From contig CADBRL010000045.1 of NCBI GenBank assembly GCA_902797105.1, positions 1 to 9,160 of the forward strand: a stretch of DNA of 9,160 nucleotides, written 5' to 3'. The notes under the pieces are model-generated. The model worked only from the letters and a program-made list of their open reading frames with translations, made no database searches and was not told the DNA's origin. The translations under genes and the position numbers were made by a program. The first letter of the stretch is position 1. The number at the start of each line of letters is the position of its first letter. This DNA is from an uncultured Erysipelotrichaceae bacterium (GTDB taxonomy: Bacteria; Bacillota_I; Bacilli_A; RF39; UBA660). Shown here piece after piece: positions 1-7,383 of this stretch.

Positions 1-2
1 GA

Positions 3-1622
3 ACATTATATGGATATTTAATAGGTCTTGCAATGGATAAAGCAAGTAACAATTCTTTTGCTGTAGCCATAGCCATTTTATTTTCAATCTTTATCATAAA
101 CTTAATTGATAATCTTATATTTGATAGATATGGTAAGATTTACATGGAAAAATGTGCAAATAACATGATGGAAAAAATCGGTATAGCAGTTTATGAAAAG
201 GTAGGAATGTTACCAGCCAGAGCTTTCGAAGAAAAATCAAGCGGAGAATTTATAAATCGAATAACAAGTGATTCATCAACAATATCTGATTCATTTAGAC
301 AAGTGTTAAGAATAGCTATATCTTTGTTTACTTCTTTGATAGTTTTTATTTATATTTGCTTTAACTCTATTTTAGTTGCTTTTGAAGTTATCATATATTT
401 AGTATTATTTTATCATTTATCTAATAAATATTTACCAAGCATAAAAGAAGATCAAAAAGAAATAAATAAACAAAAAGATGAAGCGGTGGCAAATGTTTCA
501 GAAAATATCCGAGGCATCAGAGAAATTAGAGCCTTAGGTATTAGAAAAAGTATGAATAATAATTTTAAAAATTTAGTGAGGAATACGTACTTTAAAATAA
601 ATAAACAAATGATTACAGAGAAAAACTATAATACATGGGTTTATAATTTGAATACAATTTTAGAGTTTGTTATTTTTGCAACATGTATATTACTTATTAT
701 AAATGGAACTGGCACTTTTGCCTTTTTCATGGCCATGACTTATTATGTTTATAGATTTATGAACACTATAGAAATTATGACAAATTTATCTTCAAGTTAT
801 CAAAAAATGAAAGTTTCAATGGAAAGAATAAATGAAATTTTAGATAATAAACTATATAAAGATGAAATTTTTGGAAACGTTTCAAAAACTGATATTGAAG
901 GAAATATAGAATTTAAAAATGTAACATTTAAGTATCCGAATGAAGAAAATGAAATTTTTAAAGAATTTAATATTAAAATACCTACAGGTAAAAAGATAGC
1001 TATTGTTGGTAAAAGTGGACAAGGAAAGACTAGTATATTTAATTTGCTTTTAAGATATTTTGATGTCGATGGTGGAGTTATATTAATTGATGATATACCA
1101 ATCGAAGATTTTACTGAAGATGCTTTAAGACAAAATATTGCTATAATTCGTCAGGAACCATTTATATTTAATAAAACTATACTTGAAAATTTAAAGATAA
1201 TTGATCCATATATGTCCCTAAAGAAAATTAGAAATGCGTGTAAGCTTGCTGAAATAGATGATTACATTATGAGTCTTCCAAAAAAGTATGACACTATGAT
1301 TGGTGAAGGTGGTATTAATCTATCAGGTGGTCAAAAACAAAGACTTGCTATTGCTAGAGCTTTACTTAAAGATAGTAAAATAATTTTATTTGATGAAGCG
1401 ACAAGTGCTTTAGATAATGAAAATCAATCTAAAATAAAAAAAGCAATTGATAATTTGGTTAAAGATCATACAATTATAATCGTAGCCCATAGATTATCAA
1501 CTATTATTGATGCCGATATTATTTATCTAATAGATGGTGGTAAAGTGGTGGATGAAGGAACTCATAAATCATTACTTAGAAAAAATAAAATATATAAAAC
1601 TTTATATGAAAATGAAGAATAA
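3..1622 (+). CDS. ABC exporter half-transporter, fused permease and ATPase (5' end outside window)
   Basis: This is an exporter-type ABC protein: an N-terminal transmembrane domain fused to a nucleotide-binding domain, expected to work as a dimer in the cytoplasmic membrane. The frame is open leftward from the ATG at 33 to the window edge (residues TLYGYLIGLA precede that Met), and those residues look like the end of the first membrane helix, so the gene is cut by the window and does not start at 33. Numbering from Met33: hydrophobic helices at about 10-32, 93-130 and 210-245; A-loop Tyr in FKYPN; Walker A GKSGQGKTS with K332; Q-loop in IIRQEPF; signature LSGGQKQR at 430-437; Walker B ILFDE with D454 and catalytic E455; D-loop SALD; H-loop H486. 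All ATPase motifs are intact. The substrate (drug, lipid or peptide) cannot be told from sequence. A partner half-transporter may lie upstream, outside the window. Confidence 0.95.
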   Translation, partial: TLYGYLIGLAMDKASNNSFAVAIAILFSIFIINLIDNLIFDRYGKIYMEKCANNMMEKIGIAVYEKVGMLPARAFEEKSSGEFINRITSDSSTISDSFRQVLRIAISLFTSLIVFIYICFNSILVAFEVIIYLVLFYHLSNKYLPSIKEDQKEINKQKDEAVANVSENIRGIREIRALGIRKSMNNNFKNLVRNTYFKINKQMITEKNYNTWVYNLNTILEFVIFATCILLIINGTGTFAFFMAMTYYVYRFMNTIEIMTNLSSSYQKMKVSMERINEILDNKLYKDEIFGNVSKTDIEGNIEFKNVTFKYPNEENEIFKEFNIKIPTGKKIAIVGKSGQGKTSIFNLLLRYFDVDGGVILIDDIPIEDFTEDALRQNIAIIRQEPFIFNKTILENLKIIDPYMSLKKIRNACKLAEIDDYIMSLPKKYDTMIGEGGINLSGGQKQRLAIARALLKDSKIILFDEATSALDNENQSKIKKAIDNLVKDHTIIIVAHRLSTIIDADIIYLIDGGKVVDEGTHKSLLRKNKIYKTLYENEE

Positions 1623-1624
1623 TG

Positions 1625-1653
1625 TTGCTAAAATAAACACTTTATGATATATT
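1625..1653 (+). promoter_or_regulatory. Possible promoter for the CtkA-like kinase gene
   Basis: TTGCTA (1625-1630) and TATATT (1648-1653) are separated by exactly 17 bp in the 50-nt gap after the ABC gene. Transcription would start near 1660, leaving a very short leader that begins around the Shine-Dalgarno site. The -35 matches the consensus at only four positions in AT-rich DNA, so transcription from the ABC gene is an equally good explanation. Confidence 0.3.
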
Positions 1654-1672
1654 TGTCATGAGGTGTTTATTT
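1631..1672 (+). promoter_or_regulatory. Perfect 10-bp inverted repeat over the kinase ribosome binding site
   Basis: AAATAAACAC (1631-1640) is the exact reverse complement of GTGTTTATTT (1663-1672), which ends one base before the start codon of the kinase gene. Inside it, ATGA (1644-1647) and TCAT (1656-1659) can also pair. As RNA, the hairpin would bury most of the Shine-Dalgarno sequence (GAGGTG, 1660-1665). As DNA, the two arms would flank the possible -10 element at 1648-1653, as an operator might. No T-run follows, so it does not look like a terminator of the ABC gene. The repeat is seen directly; its regulatory role is inferred. Confidence 0.5.
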
Positions 1673-2566
1673 ATGGCTTTAATTGACTTTTCAAATTGTA
1701 CAAGATTAAATACAAAGTTATATGGTGGATCTAATGGCTCTAAAATAGGAATATTATATAATAATCAAAAATATTTACTTAAATTTTCATCAAAAGATTG
1801 TAAAGGACAATATACAAGTAGTGTAATAAGTGAATATATTGCTTGCCATATTTTTAGTCTATTAGGGTTTAAAACTCAAGAAACTTTATTAGGAACATAT
1901 TTTAGTAAAAAGAATCATTTAGTAGTAGCTTGTAAAGATTTTACTGAACCAAATAAAAAATTTTATGATTTTGCTTCTTTAAAAAATTCAATTATAAGTA
2001 GTAGTAAACTGGGATTCGGAACAGATTTATCTGATGTGTTAACAGTAATTGATGAACAAACTTTATATAATAAGGCTATTTTAAAAAAGTTTTTTTGGCA
2101 AATGTTTATAGTAGACTCTTTCGTAGGAAATTTTGACCGTCATAATGGCAACTGGGGCTTTCTAATAAATTCTGATACCAATGAAGTTGAAATGGCACCA
2201 ATATTTGACTGTGCATCTTGTTTATATCCAAAATTAGAAGATGAAAAAATAAATAACATTTTAAGTGATGAAAATGAAATAGAAAAAAGAGTCTTTGTTT
2301 TTTCAAATTCTGCATTAAAAAGAAAAATTAAAATAAATCCGTACTTTTATATTAATTCCTTTGAAAGTAATGATTGTAGTAAAGCTTTATTTGATATATT
2401 TCCAAAGATAGATATGAAAAAAATTGAAAATTTAATAGATGGAATTCCCTGTATTTCTGATTTAAGAAAAAAATTTTATAAAATAATACTTAATAAAAGA
2501 TATGAATTAATATTAAAACCTGCATATGAGCTAATATGCAAAAATAAATTTTTGTTTGAAATATAA
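1673..2566 (+). CDS. HipA/CtkA-like serine/threonine protein kinase
   Basis: This 297-residue protein resembles the HipA-type kinase family, and in particular CtkA of Helicobacter pylori, a short single-domain member; this rests on motif recognition, not a search. Visible motifs: glycine-rich YGGSNGSK near the N-terminus (ATP-binding loop); K37 in YLLKF (probable ATP-contacting lysine); SEYIACHI and QETLLGTY; VVACKDFT; catalytic loop GNFDRHNGNWGF with D155 and N160; APIFDCASCLYP with D179 as the probable metal-binding Asp. Catalytic residues appear intact. I chose ATG 1673 over the in-frame ATG at 1658 because GAGGTG (1660-1665) lies 7 nt before it and because MALIDF matches how CtkA-like proteins begin. 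It lacks the extra N-terminal subdomain of classical HipA, and no HipB-like helix-turn-helix gene is adjacent. Its substrate is unknown: it could be an orphan toxin-like kinase, a regulator or an effector. No signal peptide is seen. Confidence 0.85.
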   Translation: MALIDFSNCTRLNTKLYGGSNGSKIGILYNNQKYLLKFSSKDCKGQYTSSVISEYIACHIFSLLGFKTQETLLGTYFSKKNHLVVACKDFTEPNKKFYDFASLKNSIISSSKLGFGTDLSDVLTVIDEQTLYNKAILKKFFWQMFIVDSFVGNFDRHNGNWGFLINSDTNEVEMAPIFDCASCLYPKLEDEKINNILSDENEIEKRVFVFSNSALKRKIKINPYFYINSFESNDCSKALFDIFPKIDMKKIENLIDGIPCISDLRKKFYKIILNKRYELILKPAYELICKNKFLFEI

Positions 2567-2603
2567 AGACTATCTATTAATTTGATAATGTTGTTCAAAA
2601 CTA

Positions 2604-2632
2604 TTGATATTTATATAAAATTTGGATATAAT
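2604..2632 (+). promoter_or_regulatory. Sigma-A-type promoter of a candidate small RNA
   Basis: TTGATA (2604-2609), a 17-bp spacer, and a perfect TATAAT (2627-2632). Transcription should start near 2639. No gene on this strand follows before lon at 3699, and a terminator follows within about 40 nt of the expected start, so the promoter most likely serves a short untranslated RNA. Confidence 0.65.
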
Positions 2633-2638
2633 GTAAAT

Positions 2639-2700
2639 GTAAGGCTGTCCAGAAAAGTTACCTACGTTTTTGCGACACTACGCCTAAAGTAGTGTCTTTT
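2639..2700 (+). ncRNA. Candidate small RNA of about 62 nt between the kinase and ZIP genes
   Basis: The interval is bounded on the left by a strong promoter and on the right by a rho-independent terminator (8-bp perfect stem plus TTTT). It contains no credible reading frame with a ribosome binding site. The 5' half (about 2639-2673) shows no strong stem and could be the pairing region of a base-pairing small RNA. I do not recognise a known riboswitch or RNA family, and there is no downstream gene on the same strand for a riboswitch to control. The start is predicted from the -10 box, not observed. It could instead be mainly the terminator of the kinase gene with a fortuitous promoter. Confidence 0.45.
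2674..2700 (+). terminator. Rho-independent terminator after the kinase gene and small RNA
   Basis: GACACTAC (2674-2681) pairs perfectly with GTAGTGTC (2689-2696) around a 7-nt loop and is followed by TTTTCCTT. It is oriented for rightward transcription. It ends the candidate small RNA and would also stop transcripts coming from the kinase gene, which has no closer terminator. Confidence 0.85.
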
Positions 2701-2759
2701 CCTTATATAAGTTTAAGTATTACAACTATCAATAAGAATATAATTACTAAAAGAATGTT

Positions 2760-2784
2760 AAAAGCTAGGTAATCCCTAGCTTTT
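2760..2784 (-). terminator. Terminator of the ZIP transporter gene
   Basis: AAAAGCTAGG (2760-2769) and CCTAGCTTTT (2775-2784) form a perfect 10-bp stem with a 5-nt loop, extendable by one A-T pair. It begins 6 nt past the stop codon of the leftward ZIP gene. The A/T ends give a U-tract in either direction, so it may also block rightward transcription. Confidence 0.8.
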
Positions 2785-2790
2785 AGAATG

Positions 2791-3585
2791 TTATCCAAGT
2801 GCAACATCAAATATCATCATGATTAAGAATCCAAATATTGTAAATAGGGCCATGAGGTCTTTTTTTTCATTTGTTTGGCTTTCAGGTATTAGTTCTTGAA
2901 CTACGACATATATCATAGCGCCACCCGCAAATGCAAGTAAAATTGGAAGTAATATTTGAACTTTCATAACAAGTATTGCTCCGATTACAGCTGAAATTGG
3001 TTCAACAATTCCACTTAAAACTCCGAAGAAAAATGCTTTTTTAGGACGCATTCCTTCACGTCTTAAAGGTAGTGATACAGCAGAACCTTCTGGAAAATTT
3101 TGAATGCCAATACCAATTGCAAGCATAACTGCTGCTGCAAGTGTTGCTCCATCTAAATTGTATGCAACAGAACCAAAGGCCACCCCGATAGCCATACCTT
3201 CTGGAATATTGTGTAAGGTAATTGAGAAAATAAGCATTAAACTTCTTTTTAAACTACTTGAGTTTTCTTTTTTTGTTGTAAGTTTATCAAATATTATATC
3301 CCCGACAAATAAAAGTAATCCTCCCAGTAGAACTCCAAAAGATACAACTAACCAAGAGATTAATTTTAGAGAATTTGCCATTTCAATTGCTGGAGATAAA
3401 AGACTCCAAAATGTAGCAGCTAGCATAACACCTGCAGATAAAGCAAGCATCGCATCCATTGTGTTTTTATTTACCTTTTTAAAGAAAAATACAACAGCTG
3501 ATCCCAGTGAAGTAATAGCCCATGTAAACATTGTAGCAATAAGTGCCTGCCATGGATAATTTAAATTAATATACCAATTAATCAT
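2791..3585 (-). CDS. ZIP family (GufA-type) divalent metal transporter
   Basis: This is a 264-residue polytopic membrane protein that probably imports zinc or related divalent metals. Numbering from ATG 3585: hydrophobic segments at about 10-36, 44-65, 75-98, 114-140, 147-172, 183-207, 209-229 and 246-263, fitting the eight-helix ZIP fold. The metal-site motifs are present: HNIPEG at 125-130 (H125, N126, E129) in TM4 and QNFPEG at 162-167 (N163, E166) in TM5; E195 in SGIVEP and E231 in QELIPE are also typical of the family. The loop between TM3 and TM4 lacks the histidine-rich stretch of many ZIPs. I chose ATG 3585 over the in-frame ATG at 3606 because AGGAG lies 5 nt upstream of it, and the longer form would translate through that site. 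It is divergent from lon. I see no clear promoter or metal-responsive operator in the 113-bp gap. The metal specificity is inferred. Confidence 0.93.
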   Translation of the reverse strand: MINWYINLNYPWQALIATMFTWAITSLGSAVVFFFKKVNKNTMDAMLALSAGVMLAATFWSLLSPAIEMANSLKLISWLVVSFGVLLGGLLLFVGDIIFDKLTTKKENSSSLKRSLMLIFSITLHNIPEGMAIGVAFGSVAYNLDGATLAAAVMLAIGIGIQNFPEGSAVSLPLRREGMRPKKAFFFGVLSGIVEPISAVIGAILVMKVQILLPILLAFAGGAMIYVVVQELIPESQTNEKKDLMALFTIFGFLIMMIFDVALG

Positions 3586-3644
3586 ATTTGCTCCTTTTTC
3601 GTTCATTAGTATCTTATGAAATAAAAAAAATGTTGTGATTTTAC

Positions 3645-3673
3645 TTTACAAATTTACTTTAGTTGGTTATAAT
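3645..3673 (+). promoter_or_regulatory. Promoter of lon (probably lon-murF-ddl)
   Basis: TTTACA (3645-3650), a 17-bp spacer and a perfect TATAAT (3668-3673) give an expected start near 3680, a leader of about 19 nt and then the AGGAGGTG ribosome binding site at 3687-3694. I see no CIRCE or CtsR-type heat-shock operator around it, so this looks like vegetative expression. Confidence 0.75.
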
Positions 3674-3698
3674 AACATTTAAGTTTAGGAGGTGTTTT

Positions 3699-5966
3699 AT
3701 GACATTTAATATTCCCGTCATCTTACTTAAGAATTTAGTGATACTTCCTAATCAAGAGATAAAACTTGAACTTAAAAATGTTATAAGTGGCAAAGCTATA
3801 AATGCCGCAAGTAGTAATTTTAAAGGAGAAATCCTAGTTATAGCTCCGACAGATGTTTTAGAAGAAGAACCAAGTGTAGAAGATTTACCTAAAGTCGGTG
3901 TTATAGCTCGAATAAAAAACAAAGTTGATAATGATGGTGTTATCGAAGTTAAACTAAGAGGTCTACGTAGAGTAGCAGTTAGTAAATATTTTCAAGAAGT
4001 AAATAGTGACATTTTGTATAGTGAAGTAATATATATTGATTTACCATCTTTAGTGCCTGAAGAAGAAAATGCAATATTAAAAAAATTAGTAAGTGTCTTA
4101 AAGAAATATATAAATGTATCTAAAACAGTATCTAATGATATATTAACTTTTGTATCAAGTAATAAAGATTTAAATAAAATAACAGATGCAATTACATCAT
4201 TTTTACCATTTAATATAACTAAAAAGCTTGAATATATGGAAGAAATTAATCCTATAAAGAGAGCCAAATCTTTAATTAAAGATATGTATGAAGAAATAAA
4301 AGTTGCAGAAATTGATAATGAACTTGAAGAAAAAGTTGATGAGTCATTTCAAAATGACCAAAGAGAATATATTTTAAAAGAAAAAATGAAAGTTCTAAAA
4401 CAAGAACTCGGAGAAGACTCATGGAAGAATGAGGAAGTTTTAGAGTACAAAAAAGCATTAGAAAAACTAAAAATAGATAAAAAAATAAAGATGCATATAA
4501 GTCATGAAATAGATAAATATGAAATAATGAATGAAGCAAGTCCTGAAGTAAGTGTAATGCATAATTATTTAGACTGGATTATAAATTTACCATGGAATAA
4601 ATCTAAAAAAGAAACTGCCAATTTTGATCAAGTATATAAAGAACTTGATAAATCTCATTTTGGCATGGATGAAATTAAAACTAGAATTAGTGAATATATA
4701 GCTATAAAAAATTTAAATCGTAATATTACAAGTCCGATTATATGTTTAGTAGGTCCTCCAGGCGTAGGTAAAACAACTATAGCTATGTCAATTGCTAAAG
4801 CTTTAAATAGGGATTTTTACAAAATAAGTGTTGGAGGCTTAAATGACTCAACAGAACTTATTGGTACAAGGAGAACATATTTAGCATCAGCTCCAGGTAA
4901 AATAATTCAAGGACTTTATAAATGTGGAAGTAATAATCCTGTAATATTAATTGATGAAGTTGATAAAATGGTTAAAGATTATAAAGGTGACCCAGCTGCA
5001 ACTCTTTTAGAAATCCTAGACCCAAATCAAAATAAAATATTTACTGACAACTATATTGAAGAACCATTTGATTTAAGTAATATTTTATTTATATTAACAG
5101 CTAATAATGCTGAAAATATACCAACAGCCATTTTAGATAGAGTAGAAGTTATAAATTTAAGTAGTTATACAGTTTTTGAAAAGAAAGATATAGCTAAAAA
5201 CTATATGCTTCCTAAAATATTACTTGATAATATGGTATATGATAGCAAAATTAAATTTAGTGATGAACTATTATGTTTTATAATAAATAATTATACTTCT
5301 GAAGCTGGAGTTAGGGATTTAGAACGAGTTTTATCATCTCTTGCTAGAAAAATAACTATCAATAATGTTAAAGTTTTAAATGAAGAAAGAGTAGTAAGAT
5401 TACTTGGAAGTCCAAAATATAAAAATACAGAAGAAGAAATAAATGAAATAGGTACTATAAATACTTTAGCTGTATCAGGTTTTGGAGGAAGTTTATCTAA
5501 ATTGGAAGTTTTAACATGTAAAGGCAGTGACAAATTAACAGTTACAGGCAATACAGGAAATATTCTAAAAGAAAGTATAGAAGTAGTATTAAGCATGCTT
5601 AAGAGTAAATATAAGTATAATTTTCATAATGAAGATTTACATATTCATTTTTTAGATGCCTCAAGTAAAAAAGATGGACCATCTGCAGGTCTTGCCATTG
5701 CTGTAGGTTTGTGCAGTGTAAAAGAAGGAAAAAAAGTACCTAGTAATTATGCTTTTACAGGTGAAGTATCCTTAAATGGAAATATTCTAAAAATTGGAGG
5801 ACTCAAAGAAAAGCTGGTTGCTGCATATAATAAAAATATCAAAGTAGTGTTTATGCCTAAAAGTAATAGTGAAGATTTAAAGGATGTACCTAAAGAAATT
5901 ACAGATAACATGGAAATAATTCCTGTTAGTAGCTTTAATGAAGTATATACAAAACTATTTAAATAA
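3699..5966 (+). CDS. lon: ATP-dependent serine protease Lon
   Basis: Lon is a cytoplasmic hexameric AAA+ protease that unfolds and degrades damaged and regulatory proteins. The product is 755 residues, slightly short for bacterial Lon (about 770-810). Numbering from ATG 3699: N-terminal substrate-binding domain about 1-190, opening with VILLKNLVILP; a charged helical, probably coiled-coil linker about 190-300; AAA+ module with Walker A GPPGVGKT at 352-359 (K358), GTRRTY, Walker B ILIDEVDK (D419, E420) and sensor-1 ILTANN; alpha-helical lid with EAGVRDLER; protease domain with the catalytic Ser-Lys dyad, S662 in KDGPSAG and K705 in GGLKEK. Their spacing of 43 residues matches E. coli Lon (S679 and K722, as I recall). 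The start is set by AGGAGGTG (3687-3694); the in-frame TTG at 3663 falls before the -10 box of the promoter and is not credible. It is the first gene of the cluster with murF and ddl. Confidence 0.97.
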   Translation: MTFNIPVILLKNLVILPNQEIKLELKNVISGKAINAASSNFKGEILVIAPTDVLEEEPSVEDLPKVGVIARIKNKVDNDGVIEVKLRGLRRVAVSKYFQEVNSDILYSEVIYIDLPSLVPEEENAILKKLVSVLKKYINVSKTVSNDILTFVSSNKDLNKITDAITSFLPFNITKKLEYMEEINPIKRAKSLIKDMYEEIKVAEIDNELEEKVDESFQNDQREYILKEKMKVLKQELGEDSWKNEEVLEYKKALEKLKIDKKIKMHISHEIDKYEIMNEASPEVSVMHNYLDWIINLPWNKSKKETANFDQVYKELDKSHFGMDEIKTRISEYIAIKNLNRNITSPIICLVGPPGVGKTTIAMSIAKALNRDFYKISVGGLNDSTELIGTRRTYLASAPGKIIQGLYKCGSNNPVILIDEVDKMVKDYKGDPAATLLEILDPNQNKIFTDNYIEEPFDLSNILFILTANNAENIPTAILDRVEVINLSSYTVFEKKDIAKNYMLPKILLDNMVYDSKIKFSDELLCFIINNYTSEAGVRDLERVLSSLARKITINNVKVLNEERVVRLLGSPKYKNTEEEINEIGTINTLAVSGFGGSLSKLEVLTCKGSDKLTVTGNTGNILKESIEVVLSMLKSKYKYNFHNEDLHIHFLDASSKKDGPSAGLAIAVGLCSVKEGKKVPSNYAFTGEVSLNGNILKIGGLKEKLVAAYNKNIKVVFMPKSNSEDLKDVPKEITDNMEIIPVSSFNEVYTKLFK

Positions 5967-5974
5967 GTTATAAT
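5946..5974 (+). promoter_or_regulatory. Possible internal promoter for murF-ddl
   Basis: TATACA (5946-5951), a 17-bp spacer and TATAAT (5969-5974), with a second TATAAT directly after it (5975-5980), overlap the end of lon. Such an element would let murF and ddl be made independently of lon. The -35 is weak and the region is very AT-rich, so chance is a real possibility. Confidence 0.3.
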
Positions 5975-5997
5975 TATAATGTGAGGGAAGTGAAAAT

Positions 5998-7368
5998 ATG
6001 AAAACATTAGATATTTATAAAACACTTAAATATCTATCTCTTTTTAATGAAATTAATACTAATATTAATAAAATTACCATAGATACTAGAAAAATTGAAG
6101 AAAACGATTGTTATATTGGTATTAAAGGTGAAAAAAATGATGGAAATAAATTTTTTATGGATGCTTTTGAAAAAGGAGCAAGCTTAGTTATACTAGATAA
6201 TTTTGAAATGACAGATGAAATAAATGACTATTTAGTTAAAAATAATAAATCTATAATAGTAGTAGAAAACACAATTAAAGCTTTAGGTGACTTAGCTAAG
6301 TACAAAAGAAGTTTATTTTATAGCCCAGTTGTTGCCATCACTGGTTCAGCAGGAAAAACAAGTACTAAAGATATGATTTATAGTATTTTAAAAGAAAAAT
6401 ATAAAGCTCATAAAACAATTGGAAATCAAAATAATCATATTGGTTTACCTTTAACAATTTTATCACTTGAAGAGGATAATGAAGTATTAGTACTAGAAAT
6501 GGGAATGAACCATCTCGGAGAAATATCTTATCTTACAAGTATTGCAAAACCTGATGTAGCCATTATTACTAATGTTGGTACAGCTCATATAGGTAATCTA
6601 GGAAGTAGAGAAAATATTTTAAAAGCCAAGTTAGAAATACTTGAAGGATTAAATCCAAATGGAGTGCTTATTATCAATAATGATAACGATTTATTACATA
6701 AATGGTATTTAGAAAATAAAGATAAATATCATATAATAACAATTGGTATATATAAAAATTCCGATTACATGGCTAATATTATAGAAAAAAATGAATGGAG
6801 TTCAACATTTTCATGTAATAATGTCATTTATAAAGTACCTGTTGGGGGAGAACATTTTATCTATAATGCTCTAGCGGGTGTAGCAACAGGTAAAGAATTT
6901 AATGTTTCTGATGAAGAAATTAAAGATGGAATACTTAATTTTGAATTAAGTAGTAATAGAATGAGTTTAATAACTACGAATGGATATACAATTATTGATG
7001 ACTCATACAATGCTAATTTTGATTCTATGAGTTATGCTATTAAATATCTTGGTTCATTATCAGGTAGAAGTATAGCAGTACTTGGAACAATGAAAGAACT
7101 TGGTAGTTATTCGGAAGATTTACATAAAAAAATAGGTACTGCTATAAAAAATGAAAAAATAGATATTTTAGTAACTGTCGGAGATGACGCATCATATATT
7201 AATGAAGGTGCTATAGAAGCTGGATTTAATAAAGAAAATAGTTATCATTTTAAAGATAATAAAACAGCGATAGAATTTATAAATACTATAAAGAAGCAAG
7301 AGGATAATATCTTAATTAAAGCTAGTAATTCTATGAATTTCAAAGAAATAGTAGAAGCTATTAAATAA
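5998..7368 (+). CDS. murF: UDP-N-acetylmuramoyl-tripeptide--D-alanyl-D-alanine ligase
   Basis: MurF adds the D-Ala-D-Ala dipeptide to UDP-MurNAc-tripeptide using ATP, the last cytoplasmic step in building the peptidoglycan precursor. The product is 456 residues, normal for the family. Visible parts: N-terminal UDP-binding domain about 1-90 with TIDTRKIEENDCYIGIKG; central ATPase domain with the P-loop GSAGKTS at 116-122 (K120), NQNNHIGLPLT, LEMGMNHLGEI and TNVGTAHIGNLGS; K211 in KAKLEI, probably the carbamylated lysine of Mur ligases; C-terminal domain opening near DDSYNAN at 334-340. The start is supported by an AGGGA-type site about 9-10 nt upstream. It lies 31 nt after lon with no terminator between, and 15 nt before ddl, which makes its dipeptide substrate. 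The order here is murF-ddl; ddl-murF is the more familiar arrangement. Confidence 0.96.
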   Translation: MKTLDIYKTLKYLSLFNEINTNINKITIDTRKIEENDCYIGIKGEKNDGNKFFMDAFEKGASLVILDNFEMTDEINDYLVKNNKSIIVVENTIKALGDLAKYKRSLFYSPVVAITGSAGKTSTKDMIYSILKEKYKAHKTIGNQNNHIGLPLTILSLEEDNEVLVLEMGMNHLGEISYLTSIAKPDVAIITNVGTAHIGNLGSRENILKAKLEILEGLNPNGVLIINNDNDLLHKWYLENKDKYHIITIGIYKNSDYMANIIEKNEWSSTFSCNNVIYKVPVGGEHFIYNALAGVATGKEFNVSDEEIKDGILNFELSSNRMSLITTNGYTIIDDSYNANFDSMSYAIKYLGSLSGRSIAVLGTMKELGSYSEDLHKKIGTAIKNEKIDILVTVGDDASYINEGAIEAGFNKENSYHFKDNKTAIEFINTIKKQEDNILIKASNSMNFKEIVEAIK

Positions 7369-7383
7369 AGGGGGATTTATATT

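Noticed and set aside
2639..2700. Riboswitch or metal-sensing leader for the ZIP gene
   Set aside because: It is on the plus strand and the ZIP gene is on the minus strand, so it cannot be its leader; no known aptamer motif was recognised.
3104..3559. 151-codon open frame on the plus strand inside the ZIP gene
   Set aside because: It is the exact antisense shadow of a clear ZIP transporter; it has no ribosome binding site and its composition follows the hydrophobic codons of the opposite strand.
3586..3606. Longer N-terminus for the ZIP protein starting at ATG 3606
   Set aside because: The added seven codons are the ribosome binding site region itself (AGGAG, 5 nt before ATG 3585), so the shorter start is preferred.
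3663..3698. TTG start for lon giving a 767-residue protein
   Set aside because: That codon lies before the TATAAT of the promoter, and a near-perfect AGGAGGTG stands before ATG 3699, where the sequence begins like other Lon proteins.
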